From the NCBI GenBank assembly GCA_964247975.1, contig CAXTWH010000015.1, forward strand, positions 1-64,000: a stretch of DNA of 64,000 bases, written 5' to 3'. Under the pieces are notes generated by a model, which made no database searches, was not told the DNA's origin, and worked only from the letters and a program-made list of their open reading frames with translations. Positions 42,785-51,666 of the stretch are shown piece after piece (position 1 is the stretch's first letter; the number at the start of each line of letters is the position of its first letter). Both the position numbers and the translations under genes were made by a program. Source of the DNA: KBS-96 sp964247975. GTDB lineage: Bacteria; Acidobacteriota; Terriglobia; Bryobacterales; Bryobacteraceae.

Positions 42785-43756
42785 ATGGCATTTCCTATTC
42801 ACCGGCCCCGCCGCCTTCGTTCTTCAGCAGCTATTCGTACTCTGGTCCGCGAAACGCAGCTTGCCCCGTCCCAGTTCATTCTGCCGCTTTTTGTTTGTCC
42901 GGGCGAAGGCATCCGCAAGCCGATCAGTTCCATGCCCGATCAGTTCCAGTTATCCGTCGACCAACTGGTTCGTGAATGCGAAGGTTGCGCTTCGCTTGGT
43001 TTGGGCGGCGTCATTTTATTCGGCATTCCTGCTGAAAAAGACGAGCTTGCTTCCGGCGCTTACGCCGATAACGGCATCACGCAAGAAGCGGTTCGCGCCA
43101 TTAAACGCACTGTTCCTCAATTATTGGTCATCACCGATGTTTGCAACTGCGAATACACCAGCCACGGCCACTGCGGCTTTGTGCAGGAGAATGATGTGGA
43201 GAATGACACAACGCTTGAATGGCTGGCGAAAACTGCTGTGTCGCATGCCCGCGCCGGGGCCGATATCGTTGCTCCAAGCGACATGATGGATGGCCGGGTT
43301 CGCGCTATGCGAACCGCTTTGGACGCTTCCGGTTTTGTGAAAACTCCGATTCTGTCTTATGCCGCCAAATATGCGTCCGTGTTTTACGGCCCTTTTCGTG
43401 AAGCGGCTGAATCAGCGCCGCAGTTCGGTGACCGGCGCAGTTATCAGATGGATCCGGCCAACAGGCGCGAAGCCATGCGCGAAATTGAACTGGACCTGGA
43501 AGAAGGCGCGGATATGATTATGGTGAAACCCGCGCTGGCTTATCTTGATATTATTCGCCAGGCTCGTGACCGGTTCGAAGTTCCTTTAGGGGCTTACCAG
43601 GTGAGCGGCGAGTTCAGCATGATCCGGGCGGCTGCCGAAAAAGGCTGGCTCGACCTGGAGCGCACCATGTTTGAAACGCTCACCAGCATTCGCCGCGCGG
43701 GAGCGGATTTCATTCTCACATACTTTGCCAAATCCGCTGCGCAGATTCTGGGCTAA
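42785..43756 (+). CDS. hemB: Delta-aminolevulinic acid dehydratase (porphobilinogen synthase)
   Basis: 323 residues from ATG 42785; a longer frame to 42689 lacks family similarity. Schiff-base lysines K195 (YAAKYAS) and K248 (MVKPALAYLDI) and the zinc ligands C120, C122 and C130 (DVCNCEYTSHGHCG) are at the same numbers as in E. coli HemB, near enough, so the catalytic zinc site is present. The enzyme joins two 5-aminolevulinates to porphobilinogen in haem synthesis. Start is 77 bp from the divergent acyP start. Stop overlaps the MFS gene by 4 bp (convergent). Confidence 0.97.
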   Translation: MAFPIHRPRRLRSSAAIRTLVRETQLAPSQFILPLFVCPGEGIRKPISSMPDQFQLSVDQLVRECEGCASLGLGGVILFGIPAEKDELASGAYADNGITQEAVRAIKRTVPQLLVITDVCNCEYTSHGHCGFVQENDVENDTTLEWLAKTAVSHARAGADIVAPSDMMDGRVRAMRTALDASGFVKTPILSYAAKYASVFYGPFREAAESAPQFGDRRSYQMDPANRREAMREIELDLEEGADMIMVKPALAYLDIIRQARDRFEVPLGAYQVSGEFSMIRAAAEKGWLDLERTMFETLTSIRRAGADFILTYFAKSAAQILG

Positions 43757-45027
43757 GCAGGGCTTCTTTCCGCTTCAGGAACATCAACCGGGACCGATCG
43801 ATACGGTTTGTCACGCGGCAGAATGGCAATGGCGATAGCGCCTAAAATCGACAAGCTGAACACATACATCATTGGCGTTTCGTAGCTGCCATGATGTTCG
43901 CGCAGAACCGAAACAAGCTGCGGAAACCAGGTCTGCCCAATCGTGTTCGCAGGCAGAATAATGGCCATCGCGCGCGCCAGTGAATTGACGCCAAACTGCT
44001 CGGCGGCCATCAAGGGAATCAGCATATAGTCCGCGCCCATCGCGAACCCGAAAATAACGGCGAAGGCAATCGGATTATCGGGCGGCTTGACCATCAAGAG
44101 CAGCGGAATTGTGGCGCTCACAATGAAGTAAGTCGCCGTCATCACCCATTTCTTCGGCAGGAGATCAGCCACAAATCCGATGCTGAGCCGTCCTGCGATG
44201 CTGGAAATCAGAATCCAAAACTGGGCCGTGCTCCAAATCGAGTTCAAGGTTTGTTGATTGTTGAATCCGGCATCACGGAATACGAACTTCATGTGAAAGT
44301 TAATTGCTCCAATGGAACCAATGGAAGCGATGCTGCCGATCAGTAACAGCCAGAACGACCAGTTTCCAAGCAGAGCCGAAAACGGAAGCGGTTTGCGCTT
44401 CAAGTCCGCCGGCGGTTCGGCGGCTCCATCGGGGAACAAGCCTTTTTCAGAAGGCTTATCGCGCATCACCAGATAAGCAAAGGGCCAGGCTACGAACATC
44501 AGCGCGCCCAAAATAATTAACGCAGCGTGGAATCCGTATGCTTCGGTAAGCGGCTTCACAAATTTTGCGCTGAGCGCGCCAATCAATCCTACGCCTACAT
44601 ATACAAGTCCCATCGCCATGCCGCGCTTCTTTTGAAACCAGTACGACACCAGAATCTGATGCGGAATCGGGCCGGAAAACAGGTAGCCCACGGTGTAAAC
44701 AAAGTAAAGTGCGTAATAAAGGTAAACGGACCCGAGCATCAGGCCCATGCCGCACAAGGCAACAGCAGTCAGCGCCGTGCCGGCCAGAATCAGCTTGCGT
44801 GGGCTGAAACGCGGAATCAGAACCGGGCCGACCCAGATGGTAAGCAGCGCTGCGAGCGGGAAACCGAGCGTAATCTGGTCCAGCCGCCAGCCGAATGCTT
44901 TTTGGAAATAATCGTAGAAAAACGGCAGGCTGTAATACGGAATGCCGACCGCGATGCCGAACGTGATGACGCTGGCGGCAACAATCAACCAGCCAAAGTA
45001 AGGGCGCTTGCTTGTCGCGGTTTCCAT
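43753..45027 (-). CDS. Major facilitator superfamily transporter (OFA-like)
   Basis: 424 residues with 12 predicted helices. YFGWLIVAASVITFGIAVGIPYYSLPFFYDYF is the OFA/oxalate-formate-type start, and PRFSPRKLILAGT and FQKKRGMAMGLVYVGVGLIGALSAKFV are loop motifs of the family. The substrate is probably a small organic anion, but this is inference. It lies 25 bp downstream of manC on the same strand and converges with hemB. Confidence 0.9.
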   Translation of the reverse strand: METATSKRPYFGWLIVAASVITFGIAVGIPYYSLPFFYDYFQKAFGWRLDQITLGFPLAALLTIWVGPVLIPRFSPRKLILAGTALTAVALCGMGLMLGSVYLYYALYFVYTVGYLFSGPIPHQILVSYWFQKKRGMAMGLVYVGVGLIGALSAKFVKPLTEAYGFHAALIILGALMFVAWPFAYLVMRDKPSEKGLFPDGAAEPPADLKRKPLPFSALLGNWSFWLLLIGSIASIGSIGAINFHMKFVFRDAGFNNQQTLNSIWSTAQFWILISSIAGRLSIGFVADLLPKKWVMTATYFIVSATIPLLLMVKPPDNPIAFAVIFGFAMGADYMLIPLMAAEQFGVNSLARAMAIILPANTIGQTWFPQLVSVLREHHGSYETPMMYVFSLSILGAIAIAILPRDKPYRSVPVDVPEAERSPA

Positions 45028-45052
45028 GCCACTTCGAGTTATATCACCCGAA

Positions 45053-46129
45053 TCACAAAAGTTCTTCGCGGTTCTTCTTTTCCAGCGTTTTTACCAGCTT
45101 GCTTACAGCCTGTGACTGGCTGCGATGCGCTACCAGCAAAGCGTCCGGCGTGTCCACCACAATCAGATCTTCTACGCCGACTAAAGCAACAGTTTTAGCC
45201 GCGTCCACATAGTTGCCCCGGCTGTTTTCCACTACCAGATCACCGCGCGAAGCATTCTGGTCCTTGTCTTTGGCGGCCAAAGCATAAACCGCTTCCCAAC
45301 TGCCCACATCGCTCCAGCCAATATCGTCAATTGCCAGTCCAGCGACGTTGGCGGCTTTTTCCATGATTCCGTAATCAATGGAGATGTTTTCGCAAAGCGG
45401 GTAGATTTCAGCCAGCTTGGTTCCGAACACGCGGTTTTTCAAGGGTGGCAGCCCAGCGAGCAGGGTGGCTGTTTTGGGCAGATGACGGCGCATCAGGTCC
45501 AGCACCGCACCCGCTTTCCAGAAAAACATGCCTGCATTCCAAAAAAAGTTTCCGGCTGCCAAAAACTGATTGGCAGTACCGGTATCCGGCTTTTCGCGAA
45601 AACTATGAACGGTCTGCGCTTCGAGCGCGCCGGGCTGCACGTTCTGCGGAAATTCGATATAGCCGTATCCTGTTTCGGCCCATTGCGGCTGAATGCCAAG
45701 CACAACAACATCATGGTGAGCAGCAGCTTTGTACGCTGCTTTCACAAAGTTGCGGAACCGGCCTTCTTTAAAAATAAGATGATCGGCGGGAAACACGCCG
45801 AGAACCGCTTCCGGGTCAACCTCAGCCAGAATTTTCGCCGCAAGCCCGATACAAGGTGCGGTGTTGCGCTGCGCCGGTTCCGCAATAATCTGCGTTTTCG
45901 GCACTTCCGGAAGCTGCGAACGGATTTCTTTTTGCAGGTATTCGTTGGTAATCACCCAAACGTTTTCGGGAGGCACAACGGCCTGCAGACGGTCCACCGT
46001 CTGCTGAATTAAAGACCTTTCCCCAAAAAAGCGGAGAACCTGTTTTGCATTTCGTTTACGGCTGCGCGGCCAGAAGCGCGTTCCGCGTCCGCCCGCCATA
46101 ATCAGCGCATAACGGTGTGAAGAAGGCAT
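45053..46129 (-). CDS. manC: Mannose-1-phosphate guanylyltransferase
   Basis: 358 residues, the short form without the phosphomannose isomerase domain. Nucleotidyl-transferase site ALIMAGGRGTRFWPRSRKRNAKQVLRFFG; VFPADHLI; EKPD; FWNAGMFFWKA; IDYGIMEKA; and DIGWSDVGSWEAVY are the GMP/GDP-mannose family set. It makes GDP-mannose from GTP and mannose-1-phosphate, a likely donor for some glycosyltransferases of the polysaccharide block. It is followed by an MFS gene 25 bp on. Confidence 0.95.
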   Translation of the reverse strand: MPSSHRYALIMAGGRGTRFWPRSRKRNAKQVLRFFGERSLIQQTVDRLQAVVPPENVWVITNEYLQKEIRSQLPEVPKTQIIAEPAQRNTAPCIGLAAKILAEVDPEAVLGVFPADHLIFKEGRFRNFVKAAYKAAAHHDVVVLGIQPQWAETGYGYIEFPQNVQPGALEAQTVHSFREKPDTGTANQFLAAGNFFWNAGMFFWKAGAVLDLMRRHLPKTATLLAGLPPLKNRVFGTKLAEIYPLCENISIDYGIMEKAANVAGLAIDDIGWSDVGSWEAVYALAAKDKDQNASRGDLVVENSRGNYVDAAKTVALVGVEDLIVVDTPDALLVAHRSQSQAVSKLVKTLEKKNREELL

Positions 46130-46180
46130 TGCTTTTTAGTGTAAAAGGCGCATCCCTTCTTCGCATCTATCGCTTTAATT

Positions 46181-46399
46181 TTATTCGGTTTTGTTTTTCA
46201 ACTTGTCGGCACCGTCAGCAGTCTTTTCGGCGCTCTTATTGACAGCTTTTTTGCTGCCCTTTTTGATCTTTTTCCCAGTTTTCTTGGCGGCTTTGCCAGT
46301 GGAATCGGCAGCATCCTTCATGTCGTCTTTCTGGCCATAACTGAAAGAGGCCATTCCGAGCGTAAGAACGCACAACGCGCAGATTTTATTGAATTTCAT
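46181..46399 (-). CDS. Small exported Lys/Ala-rich protein
   Basis: 72 residues. A signal peptide (MKFNKICALCVLTLGMASFSYG) precedes about 50 residues of Lys, Ala, Asp and Gly (AADSTGKAAKKTGKKIKKGSKKAVNK), which resemble histone-H1-like or LEA-type low-complexity tails. AAAGGAAG 5 bp before the ATG is a good ribosome site. Function unknown. It lies 51 bp upstream of manC, in the same direction, and after the fabF-type gene. Confidence 0.75.
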   Translation of the reverse strand: MKFNKICALCVLTLGMASFSYGQKDDMKDAADSTGKAAKKTGKKIKKGSKKAVNKSAEKTADGADKLKNKTE

Positions 46400-46467
46400 G
46401 AACTTCCTTTAATTATTTAAGTCGGCTAAATCGCTTTTAGCTTTATCTGTCGAGTATACAGTTTGTT

Positions 46468-47685
46468 CTATTCCGGGTGAACGGATTTCAGTGCGATTGC
46501 GGCATTCAATCCGCCAAAGGCGAAAGAGTTCGAGAGAGCGTACCTGAGTTCAGCGGCGCGGGATTGATTGGGCACGATGTCGAGATCGCAAGCCGGGTCG
46601 GGTTCGTTGAAATTAATAGTAGGAGGAACCCGCTGGTTGTGAAGCGCAAGAATCGTGGCGACGGCTTCAATCGCGCCGGCCGCTCCGAGCGTATGACCAT
46701 GCATGGATTTTGTGGAACTCACCAGTAATTGGTAGGCATGTTTACCAAAAACCTGGCGAATCGCGGCGGCTTCCATCACATCATTCGTGACAGTGCCGGT
46801 GCCATGAGCATTGATGTATTGCACTTGTTCCGGCAATAACCCCGCATCAGTCAAAGCCCAGCGTATTGCTTTGACTGGTCCTTCTACCGAGGGCTGGGTA
46901 ATGTGGTAAGCATCCGAGCTCATGCCGAAGCCGCAAATTTCTCCTAAAATAGCAGCGCCTCGGGCATGGGCATGATCCCAATTTTCCAACACCAGCATTC
47001 CTCCGCCTTCGCCAAGAATCAACCCGCTTCTTGATTTGGCAAAAGGGCGGCAAGTGTCGGGTGAAACCACCCGCAAGGCTTCCCAGGCGCGCAGGAGTCC
47101 ATCAACAAATACAGATTCGCTGCCCCCGGCCAAAGCTGCCGTTACCGCGCCGCTTCGCACGAGCCAGAAAGCCTGACCGATGGCATGATTGCTGGAAGAA
47201 CAGGCAGTAGAAATGCTGTAAACGGGGCCTTGAATGCCATGCTCAAATGAAACGCGGCTTGCTCCGCCATTAGACATTGTGCGGGGAATAGTGAGGGGAG
47301 CCACGCGAGGATAATTGCGCAGATAGAGATTTTGATAACCTTCTTCGATCGCCAACTGTCCGCCGACACTTGATCCTGTTATCACCGCTGTTCGTTCGCT
47401 GAGTTCGGAACGGAACTGTAATCCGCTTTGTTGCACTGCTTGACGCGCCGCTACCGCCGCAAACTGGCTGAATCGGTCCAAGAAAGTAAGCTCTTTTTCC
47501 GAGAAATGCGCTGACGGAACAAAATCAAAAGCAAGCGCGCCTTTTTGAAAGCGGTAAGGCGGATCGCCAGCATCAATCAACGGAGTAATTCCGCTTCTGC
47601 CTTCCGCTAAACCGCTCCAGAATTCCGCGATGGATTGACCCAAAGCGCATACAACGCCCATTCCCGTAATCGCAACACGATTCAT
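46468..47685 (-). CDS. Beta-ketoacyl-ACP synthase II-like (NodE/FabF-type)
   Basis: 405 residues. The catalytic triad is C162 (YSISTACSSSNHAIG), H294 (INAHGTGTVTND) and H331 (STKSMHGHTLGAAGA). The last two motifs are closer to NodE-type synthases than to housekeeping FabF, which has NAHGTSTPAGD and SMTGH. A dedicated acyl carrier protein gene ends 3 bp upstream. This pair may make a specialised acyl chain. It is not certain that it is the cell's only FabF. Confidence 0.9.
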   Translation of the reverse strand: MNRVAITGMGVVCALGQSIAEFWSGLAEGRSGITPLIDAGDPPYRFQKGALAFDFVPSAHFSEKELTFLDRFSQFAAVAARQAVQQSGLQFRSELSERTAVITGSSVGGQLAIEEGYQNLYLRNYPRVAPLTIPRTMSNGGASRVSFEHGIQGPVYSISTACSSSNHAIGQAFWLVRSGAVTAALAGGSESVFVDGLLRAWEALRVVSPDTCRPFAKSRSGLILGEGGGMLVLENWDHAHARGAAILGEICGFGMSSDAYHITQPSVEGPVKAIRWALTDAGLLPEQVQYINAHGTGTVTNDVMEAAAIRQVFGKHAYQLLVSSTKSMHGHTLGAAGAIEAVATILALHNQRVPPTINFNEPDPACDLDIVPNQSRAAELRYALSNSFAFGGLNAAIALKSVHPE

Positions 47686-47688
47686 GTT

Positions 47689-47958
47689 TTAGGAACTGCT
47701 CGATTTCTGTTCCACCAACCGGCGAATTCCGTCAATAGCATCACGCACGCTTTTCATGTTTTCCACGCCTTCATCCGGAATGCTGACGCCGAATTCGCTT
47801 TCCAAGCCGAAAATAATGTTTATTCCATCCAGAGAATCAATTTTTAATTCGCGAAAAGTTTTGTCAGCGGTGACAGATTCCGCCGGAATTTTCTGAGTAT
47901 TAGCAATTGTTCGGATTACTCGGGCTGTAATAGGATCGGGATCAAGCTCAGGCGGCAT
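47689..47958 (-). CDS. Acyl carrier protein
   Basis: 89 residues, with the phosphopantetheine Ser42 in LKIDSLDGINIIFGLESEFGVSIPDEGVENMKSV. The DSLDG motif differs from the DSLD-x-VEL of AcpP, fitting a specialised carrier. It is 3 bp before the ketosynthase gene. The extra C-terminal Ser tail (QKSSSS) is unusual. It is probably charged by the partner synthase. Confidence 0.9.
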   Translation of the reverse strand: MPPELDPDPITARVIRTIANTQKIPAESVTADKTFRELKIDSLDGINIIFGLESEFGVSIPDEGVENMKSVRDAIDGIRRLVEQKSSSS

Positions 47959-48025
47959 CTATGAATTTCCTGTTCAAAAAACTTCATGATAGCGACTGGA
48001 GCTTTTGAAAAGCTGAAGCGGGCAG

Positions 48026-48056
48026 AAAAATGCCGGATGCGAGGTTCGCATCCGGC
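48026..48056 (-). terminator. Intrinsic terminator after the molybdopterin-binding gene
   Basis: Perfect 11-bp arms GCCGGATGCGA and TCGCATCCGGC (48032-48042 and 48046-48056) around a 3-nt loop, followed on the minus strand by ATTTTTCTG. It is 76 bp past the stop at 48132 and ahead of the ACP gene. Confidence 0.85.
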
Positions 48057-48131
48057 CTAGGAGATAACCCTCTATCCGAACTGAAGGAGGCAGATAGGGG
48101 TATGGAGGAGCTTTTGAAAAAGACTCGCCTG

Positions 48132-49103
48132 CTAGCCGAGCAGTCCGCCGTGTCCGAGGCAGGCCACTTCCCAACCGGAAACTCGATACTTCGCGAGAAC
48201 TGGAGGCAGCAACAGATCGAGAACATTCGGTTTGGCAGAACGATAGCAGCAAGGAGCTGAAACAATAGGAATTTCGTTTTTATAGCCCATTAGCAGTAAA
48301 TTGCCGGGCTCCACTGGAGCCAGAAAGCGTTCAATATGCGCGCCGACCCGGCCCATTGCGCGTCCGATAACATCTTCCGGACCGGCAGGCGCGGTTGTGG
48401 AAGCCACCATCACCACCGAAGGACGAGCTTTTAATAAATGTCCCAGGGCGCGAGTGACTTGTTCTTCTTCTTCCACTGCGGTTAGGGCATAGCGAACAGT
48501 AGCATTAAACCGTTCCAGGCGGGTGCGAAGAATATTTTCAAATAAAGTGCGGGCGCGGTCGCCATGAACCGGATCAGAATAAAGCACTGCTACGCCGCCG
48601 TCACGAACCGGACGAGCCTGCAGAATTGGGCCGCGTTCGTTCAGGATGGAGAGAACCGCTTCAAGCTGCGCCTGGGCAACAGCAAAAGGAGAACTCTTGA
48701 TTGTGGCCAGCCGTTCGCCAGCCCGCACGTAATTAAAGTTTGATACTGTCGCAATAACAACGCTGCTGGTGCAGTTAATCTGCTTCAGAAGTTCGTCATC
48801 CACCAGCGCACAGCAGTCTTCCGTAGCGATGAGATTGGCACGCCCGCCCGCAGCCAATCGGATTTCAACGGAGCCGCAGCACATAGCGCCTGCCACCGTC
48901 ATCACCGCATCATCTTCGCCGATTTCCCCATCTTCCAATTCAGTGACCCAGACCTGGTTCATGCCCTCAGTTTCGAGCAAACGCACGTCTTCGTCGCTAA
49001 GAACATGTCCTTTGGCAAGCAGCTTTCGCCCGCCCGGTCGGAAAATTGTGCAGCAGAGAATTCTGCCGGCGGATTCTTTTACGTCGATGGTTAATGCTCG
49101 CAT
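48132..49103 (-). CDS. MoeA/MoCF-like molybdopterin-binding protein
   Basis: 323 residues with two parts: an N-terminal MoeA-like beta domain (SAGRILCCTIFRPGGRKLLAKGHVLSDEDVRLLETEGMNQVWVTELEDGEIGEDDA) and a C-terminal molybdopterin-binding-like part (VVMVASTTAPAGPEDVIGRAMGRVGAHIERFLAPVEPGNLLLMGYKNEIPIVSAPCC). I recall a group of proteins of this shape annotated only as molybdopterin-binding protein. It is not MoeA itself, lacking the full length. The molybdenum hydroxylase at 57045 is the only molybdenum enzyme in view. Preceded by a TATAAT promoter. Confidence 0.75.
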   Translation of the reverse strand: MRALTIDVKESAGRILCCTIFRPGGRKLLAKGHVLSDEDVRLLETEGMNQVWVTELEDGEIGEDDAVMTVAGAMCCGSVEIRLAAGGRANLIATEDCCALVDDELLKQINCTSSVVIATVSNFNYVRAGERLATIKSSPFAVAQAQLEAVLSILNERGPILQARPVRDGGVAVLYSDPVHGDRARTLFENILRTRLERFNATVRYALTAVEEEEQVTRALGHLLKARPSVVMVASTTAPAGPEDVIGRAMGRVGAHIERFLAPVEPGNLLLMGYKNEIPIVSAPCCYRSAKPNVLDLLLPPVLAKYRVSGWEVACLGHGGLLG

Positions 49104-49144
49104 AATAGAACTTTTCCCCTAGTACTTTCTCACTGGTTGGTTCG

Positions 49145-49171
49145 ATTATACAAACTTTTTAATAATTTCAA
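49145..49171 (-). promoter_or_regulatory. Likely promoter of the molybdopterin-binding gene
   Basis: On the minus strand a perfect TATAAT (49145-49150) has TTGAAA (49166-49171) 15 bp upstream, a short spacer, in a very AT-rich stretch 40 bp before the start. Confidence 0.55.
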
Positions 49172-49263
49172 TAGGAAAAAAAACTATTTTAGGAAAAAAT
49201 TACAAAATTAGCTTTTTACTGTGTAAATTTTGGATACGACTATTTCTAAAAGAACCGGATAAT

Positions 49264-49845
49264 TTAGCTTTTTATCGGAGTTCGTGCAGCGACACGGGGC
49301 AGAATAGCGGGCGCGATCTGCACCATTGCGCTTGGCTGAGGGTTGGCCGGTAGGAGAAAAGTTTTGCCGGTACTGGGCTTAAGCCTTTTTAGAACAGGGA
49401 CTTCATCGCAGTTCTGGAACTTGGAACAGCGCAAACAGTCCTTCCAAACTTTGAGCGGCAGCTCACCTCGCTCCACTTCGGAGAAGCCGAGCTTGAAAAA
49501 AAAACCAGGGGCATACGTGAAAGCAAAGATGGCTTCCAAGTCATTTTCCTGCGCTTCCTGCTCCAGGCTTTCCACAATGGCGCGGCCAATCCCATTCTGT
49601 TTGATTTCCGGGCGTACTGCTAAAGAACGAACTTCGGCTGTTGTTGGGGTGTAAAAATGGAGCGCACCGCAACCTAACAATACTTTCCCGTCATAAGCCA
49701 CGGAAAAATCTCTGATATTTTCCGACATTTCGAATTCCGTGCGCGGGAGCATATCTCCTTTTGCGGCATAAGAATTGATCAATTCCAGAATCGGATGAAT
49801 ATCCCGAATGGCAGCTTTGCGAACTTTAACAGCAGCAGCAATCAT
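49264..49845 (-). CDS. N-acetylglutamate synthase-like GNAT acetyltransferase
   Basis: 193 residues from ATG 49845, 1 bp after the argB stop, with GGAG upstream; ATG 49869 would overlap argB. GNAT fold with the acetyl-CoA loop VRSLAVRPEIKQNGIGRAIVESLEQEA. EVERGELPLKVWKDCLRCSKFQNCDEVPVLK with CxxC..C is found in short-form ArgA acetyltransferases. Joined to argB and argC it most likely acetylates glutamate, the first arginine step; this is inference from context. A 40-residue tail after the domain is unusual. Confidence 0.85.
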   Translation of the reverse strand: MIAAAVKVRKAAIRDIHPILELINSYAAKGDMLPRTEFEMSENIRDFSVAYDGKVLLGCGALHFYTPTTAEVRSLAVRPEIKQNGIGRAIVESLEQEAQENDLEAIFAFTYAPGFFFKLGFSEVERGELPLKVWKDCLRCSKFQNCDEVPVLKRLKPSTGKTFLLPANPQPSAMVQIAPAILPRVAARTPIKS

Positions 49846-49846
49846 T

Positions 49847-50626
49847 TTAGTTATCTCCGCCGTTTTCAATAGTGGTGCCTATCATTTCACCGGCCAGCAA
49901 GCGCAAACAAATATTCGGTTCCCGCCCGGAAGCAATCACCACTTCACCTGCGCCGAGCCGAATAGCAGTTTGAGCCGAATCCAGTTTGGCCTGCATGCCG
50001 CCGTGAGCAACTCCGTTTTCGATCAGTTCACGGCATTGAGCCACAGTGAGCCGGGGTAGTAGCTTCCCATTAAGGTCTTTGACACCGGAAACATCAGTTA
50101 GAAAGATCAGCTTGGCCGCTTGCCAGGCGGCAGCGCAGGAAACAGCCATTTGATCGGCGTTCACGTTGTAGATATTGCCTTCGGTATCACCGGCTACACA
50201 GGCCATAGTGGGAACATAGCCGGCCTGCGACAACAGATTGAGTAGCCGGGCATCGGTCTTAATGGGTTTGCCCACAAAGCCCAGTTCGGGATCGAGTTGT
50301 TCAGCAATGGTGAGCGGTCCGTCCACCCCGGAAAGCCCGACTGCATGCATTCCGGCGGCGATCAAACTGGAAACCAGTTGTTGATTGATGCTGCCGCAGA
50401 TTACTTTGGTAACTGCATCGATCACTGCTTCACTGCTTACGCGCAGGCCATTGACAAAACGGGATTCAATGCCTCGTTGTTCCAGGAATTGAGTGACCTG
50501 CTTGCCGCCGCCATGCACAATGACCAGAGCATGACTACGGCTGATCTCAACTAATTGCGCGGCCAGCCGGGAACGCGATTCCACGCTTTCAAGCAGTGTT
50601 CCGCCTAACTTGATTAAAATCTTCAC
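49847..50626 (-). CDS. argB: Acetylglutamate kinase
   Basis: 259 residues. MKILIKLGGTLLE at the N-terminus binds the phosphate, ALVIVHGGGKQVTQFL follows, then RVSSEAVIDAVTKVICG, and LIFLTDVSGVKDLNG at the ATP site: the amino-acid kinase fold. The enzyme phosphorylates N-acetylglutamate. It overlaps argC by 4 bp and is followed 1 bp later by the acetyltransferase, so the three are one operon. The sequence is full length. Confidence 0.96.
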   Translation of the reverse strand: MKILIKLGGTLLESVESRSRLAAQLVEISRSHALVIVHGGGKQVTQFLEQRGIESRFVNGLRVSSEAVIDAVTKVICGSINQQLVSSLIAAGMHAVGLSGVDGPLTIAEQLDPELGFVGKPIKTDARLLNLLSQAGYVPTMACVAGDTEGNIYNVNADQMAVSCAAAWQAAKLIFLTDVSGVKDLNGKLLPRLTVAQCRELIENGVAHGGMQAKLDSAQTAIRLGAGEVVIASGREPNICLRLLAGEMIGTTIENGGDN

Positions 50627-51645
50627 AGTAAGCCTTGCGTTTCTGGAAAACCCAAAAGAAGATTCATGTTCTGCACGGCTTGGCCGGCAGCGCCCTTTAC
50701 CAGGTTGTCAATGGCCGAAACAATCACCACTTGCTTGTTTTCACGATCGAAAACAAATCCGATGTCACAGAAATTCGTGTGCTGCACGGCATGAAGATCA
50801 GGCACTTTACCGGGAGCATAAAGCCGTATAAAAGGCTCATTAGCATAATATTCTTCATAGATGTTAAGAAGATTAACGGCCTGTTCGATCCGCTGAAGGC
50901 GAATGTAGATGGTTTCCAGGATGCCGCGAACAAGGGGAAGCAGTTGCGCGGTGAAAACAAATTCGCGCTCCACCAGTTTTGAATTTTGCAGCACTTCGGC
51001 AATATGCCGGTGGTCCATGATGCTGTAAGCGGAAAAATTATCAGCCGCTTCACAGAAATGTGTTTTTAACGTTGGTTTCCGTCCTGCTCCGCTGATGCCT
51101 GATTTCGCATCGCAGATCACTCCGCGATTCCGGTCAAGAACATCGGCCTCAATCAAGGGACGAAGCGCCAGATTCGCGGCGGTCGGATAACAACCAGGAT
51201 TGGCCACAAGCGCCACATTCTTAATCTGTTCGCGATAAAACTCAGGCAAACCATAAGCGGCTTCCGCCAGCAGTTCGGGTGCGGTGTGGGGCGATTGATA
51301 CCAGCGTTGATAGGTTTCGGCATCATGAAGTCGAAACGCTCCGCTGAGATCAACTACTTTGGTCCCTGCCTGGAGAAACAAAGGCGCAAGCTCCATCGAA
51401 ATTTCCGGCGGGGTCGCAAGAAAAACCACTGCCAGTTCTTCTCGTTTCACTGCTTCGGCAGTGGCGGGAATGGCTTTATCGGGAGTTTTGCCGAGCGGCT
51501 GGGTAATAGATGCGGATTCAGACCGGTGTTCCAGCAGAAATGGATCCACGCCGGGGTGCTTTTTCAGAATGGAAAGCAGTTCCGCGCCACTGTACCCACG
51601 AAATCCGACAATACCCACCGGGGCAGGATTTGAGTAATTATTCAA
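50623..51645 (-). CDS. argC: N-acetyl-gamma-glutamyl-phosphate reductase
   Basis: 340 residues from TTG 51645; GTG 51618 is the alternative and would start at VGIVGFRGYSGAELL, the usual family N-terminus. NADPH loop IVGFRGYSGAEL, the active-site Cys in LVANPGCYPTAA and the His region KSGISGAGRKPTLKTHFCE are present. It reduces N-acetylglutamyl phosphate. It overlaps argB by 4 bp. ARG-box-like palindromes at 51629-51666 cover the TTG start, which favours GTG 51618 as the true start. Confidence 0.95.
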   Translation of the reverse strand: MNNYSNPAPVGIVGFRGYSGAELLSILKKHPGVDPFLLEHRSESASITQPLGKTPDKAIPATAEAVKREELAVVFLATPPEISMELAPLFLQAGTKVVDLSGAFRLHDAETYQRWYQSPHTAPELLAEAAYGLPEFYREQIKNVALVANPGCYPTAANLALRPLIEADVLDRNRGVICDAKSGISGAGRKPTLKTHFCEAADNFSAYSIMDHRHIAEVLQNSKLVEREFVFTAQLLPLVRGILETIYIRLQRIEQAVNLLNIYEEYYANEPFIRLYAPGKVPDLHAVQHTNFCDIGFVFDRENKQVVIVSAIDNLVKGAAGQAVQNMNLLLGFPETQGLL

Positions 51646-51666
51646 AGCTATGAATAATTATACTAT
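51629..51666. promoter_or_regulatory. Candidate tandem ARG boxes upstream of argC
   Basis: TTTGAGTAATTATTCAAA (51629-51646) matches the ArgR consensus TGAATWWWWATTCA flanks in 17 of 18 places, and TATGAATAATTATACTAT (51649-51666) in 16 of 18. They are 2 bp apart, the tandem arrangement of ArgR/AhrC sites. A minus-strand TATAAT (51657-51662) lies inside the second box, so bound ArgR would block argC transcription. Confidence 0.7.

Noticed and set aside
47998..48120. 14-bp direct repeat GGAGCTTTTGAAAA (47998-48011, 48107-48120)
   Set aside because: Short, next to a gene end and a terminator; no clear function and could be chance.
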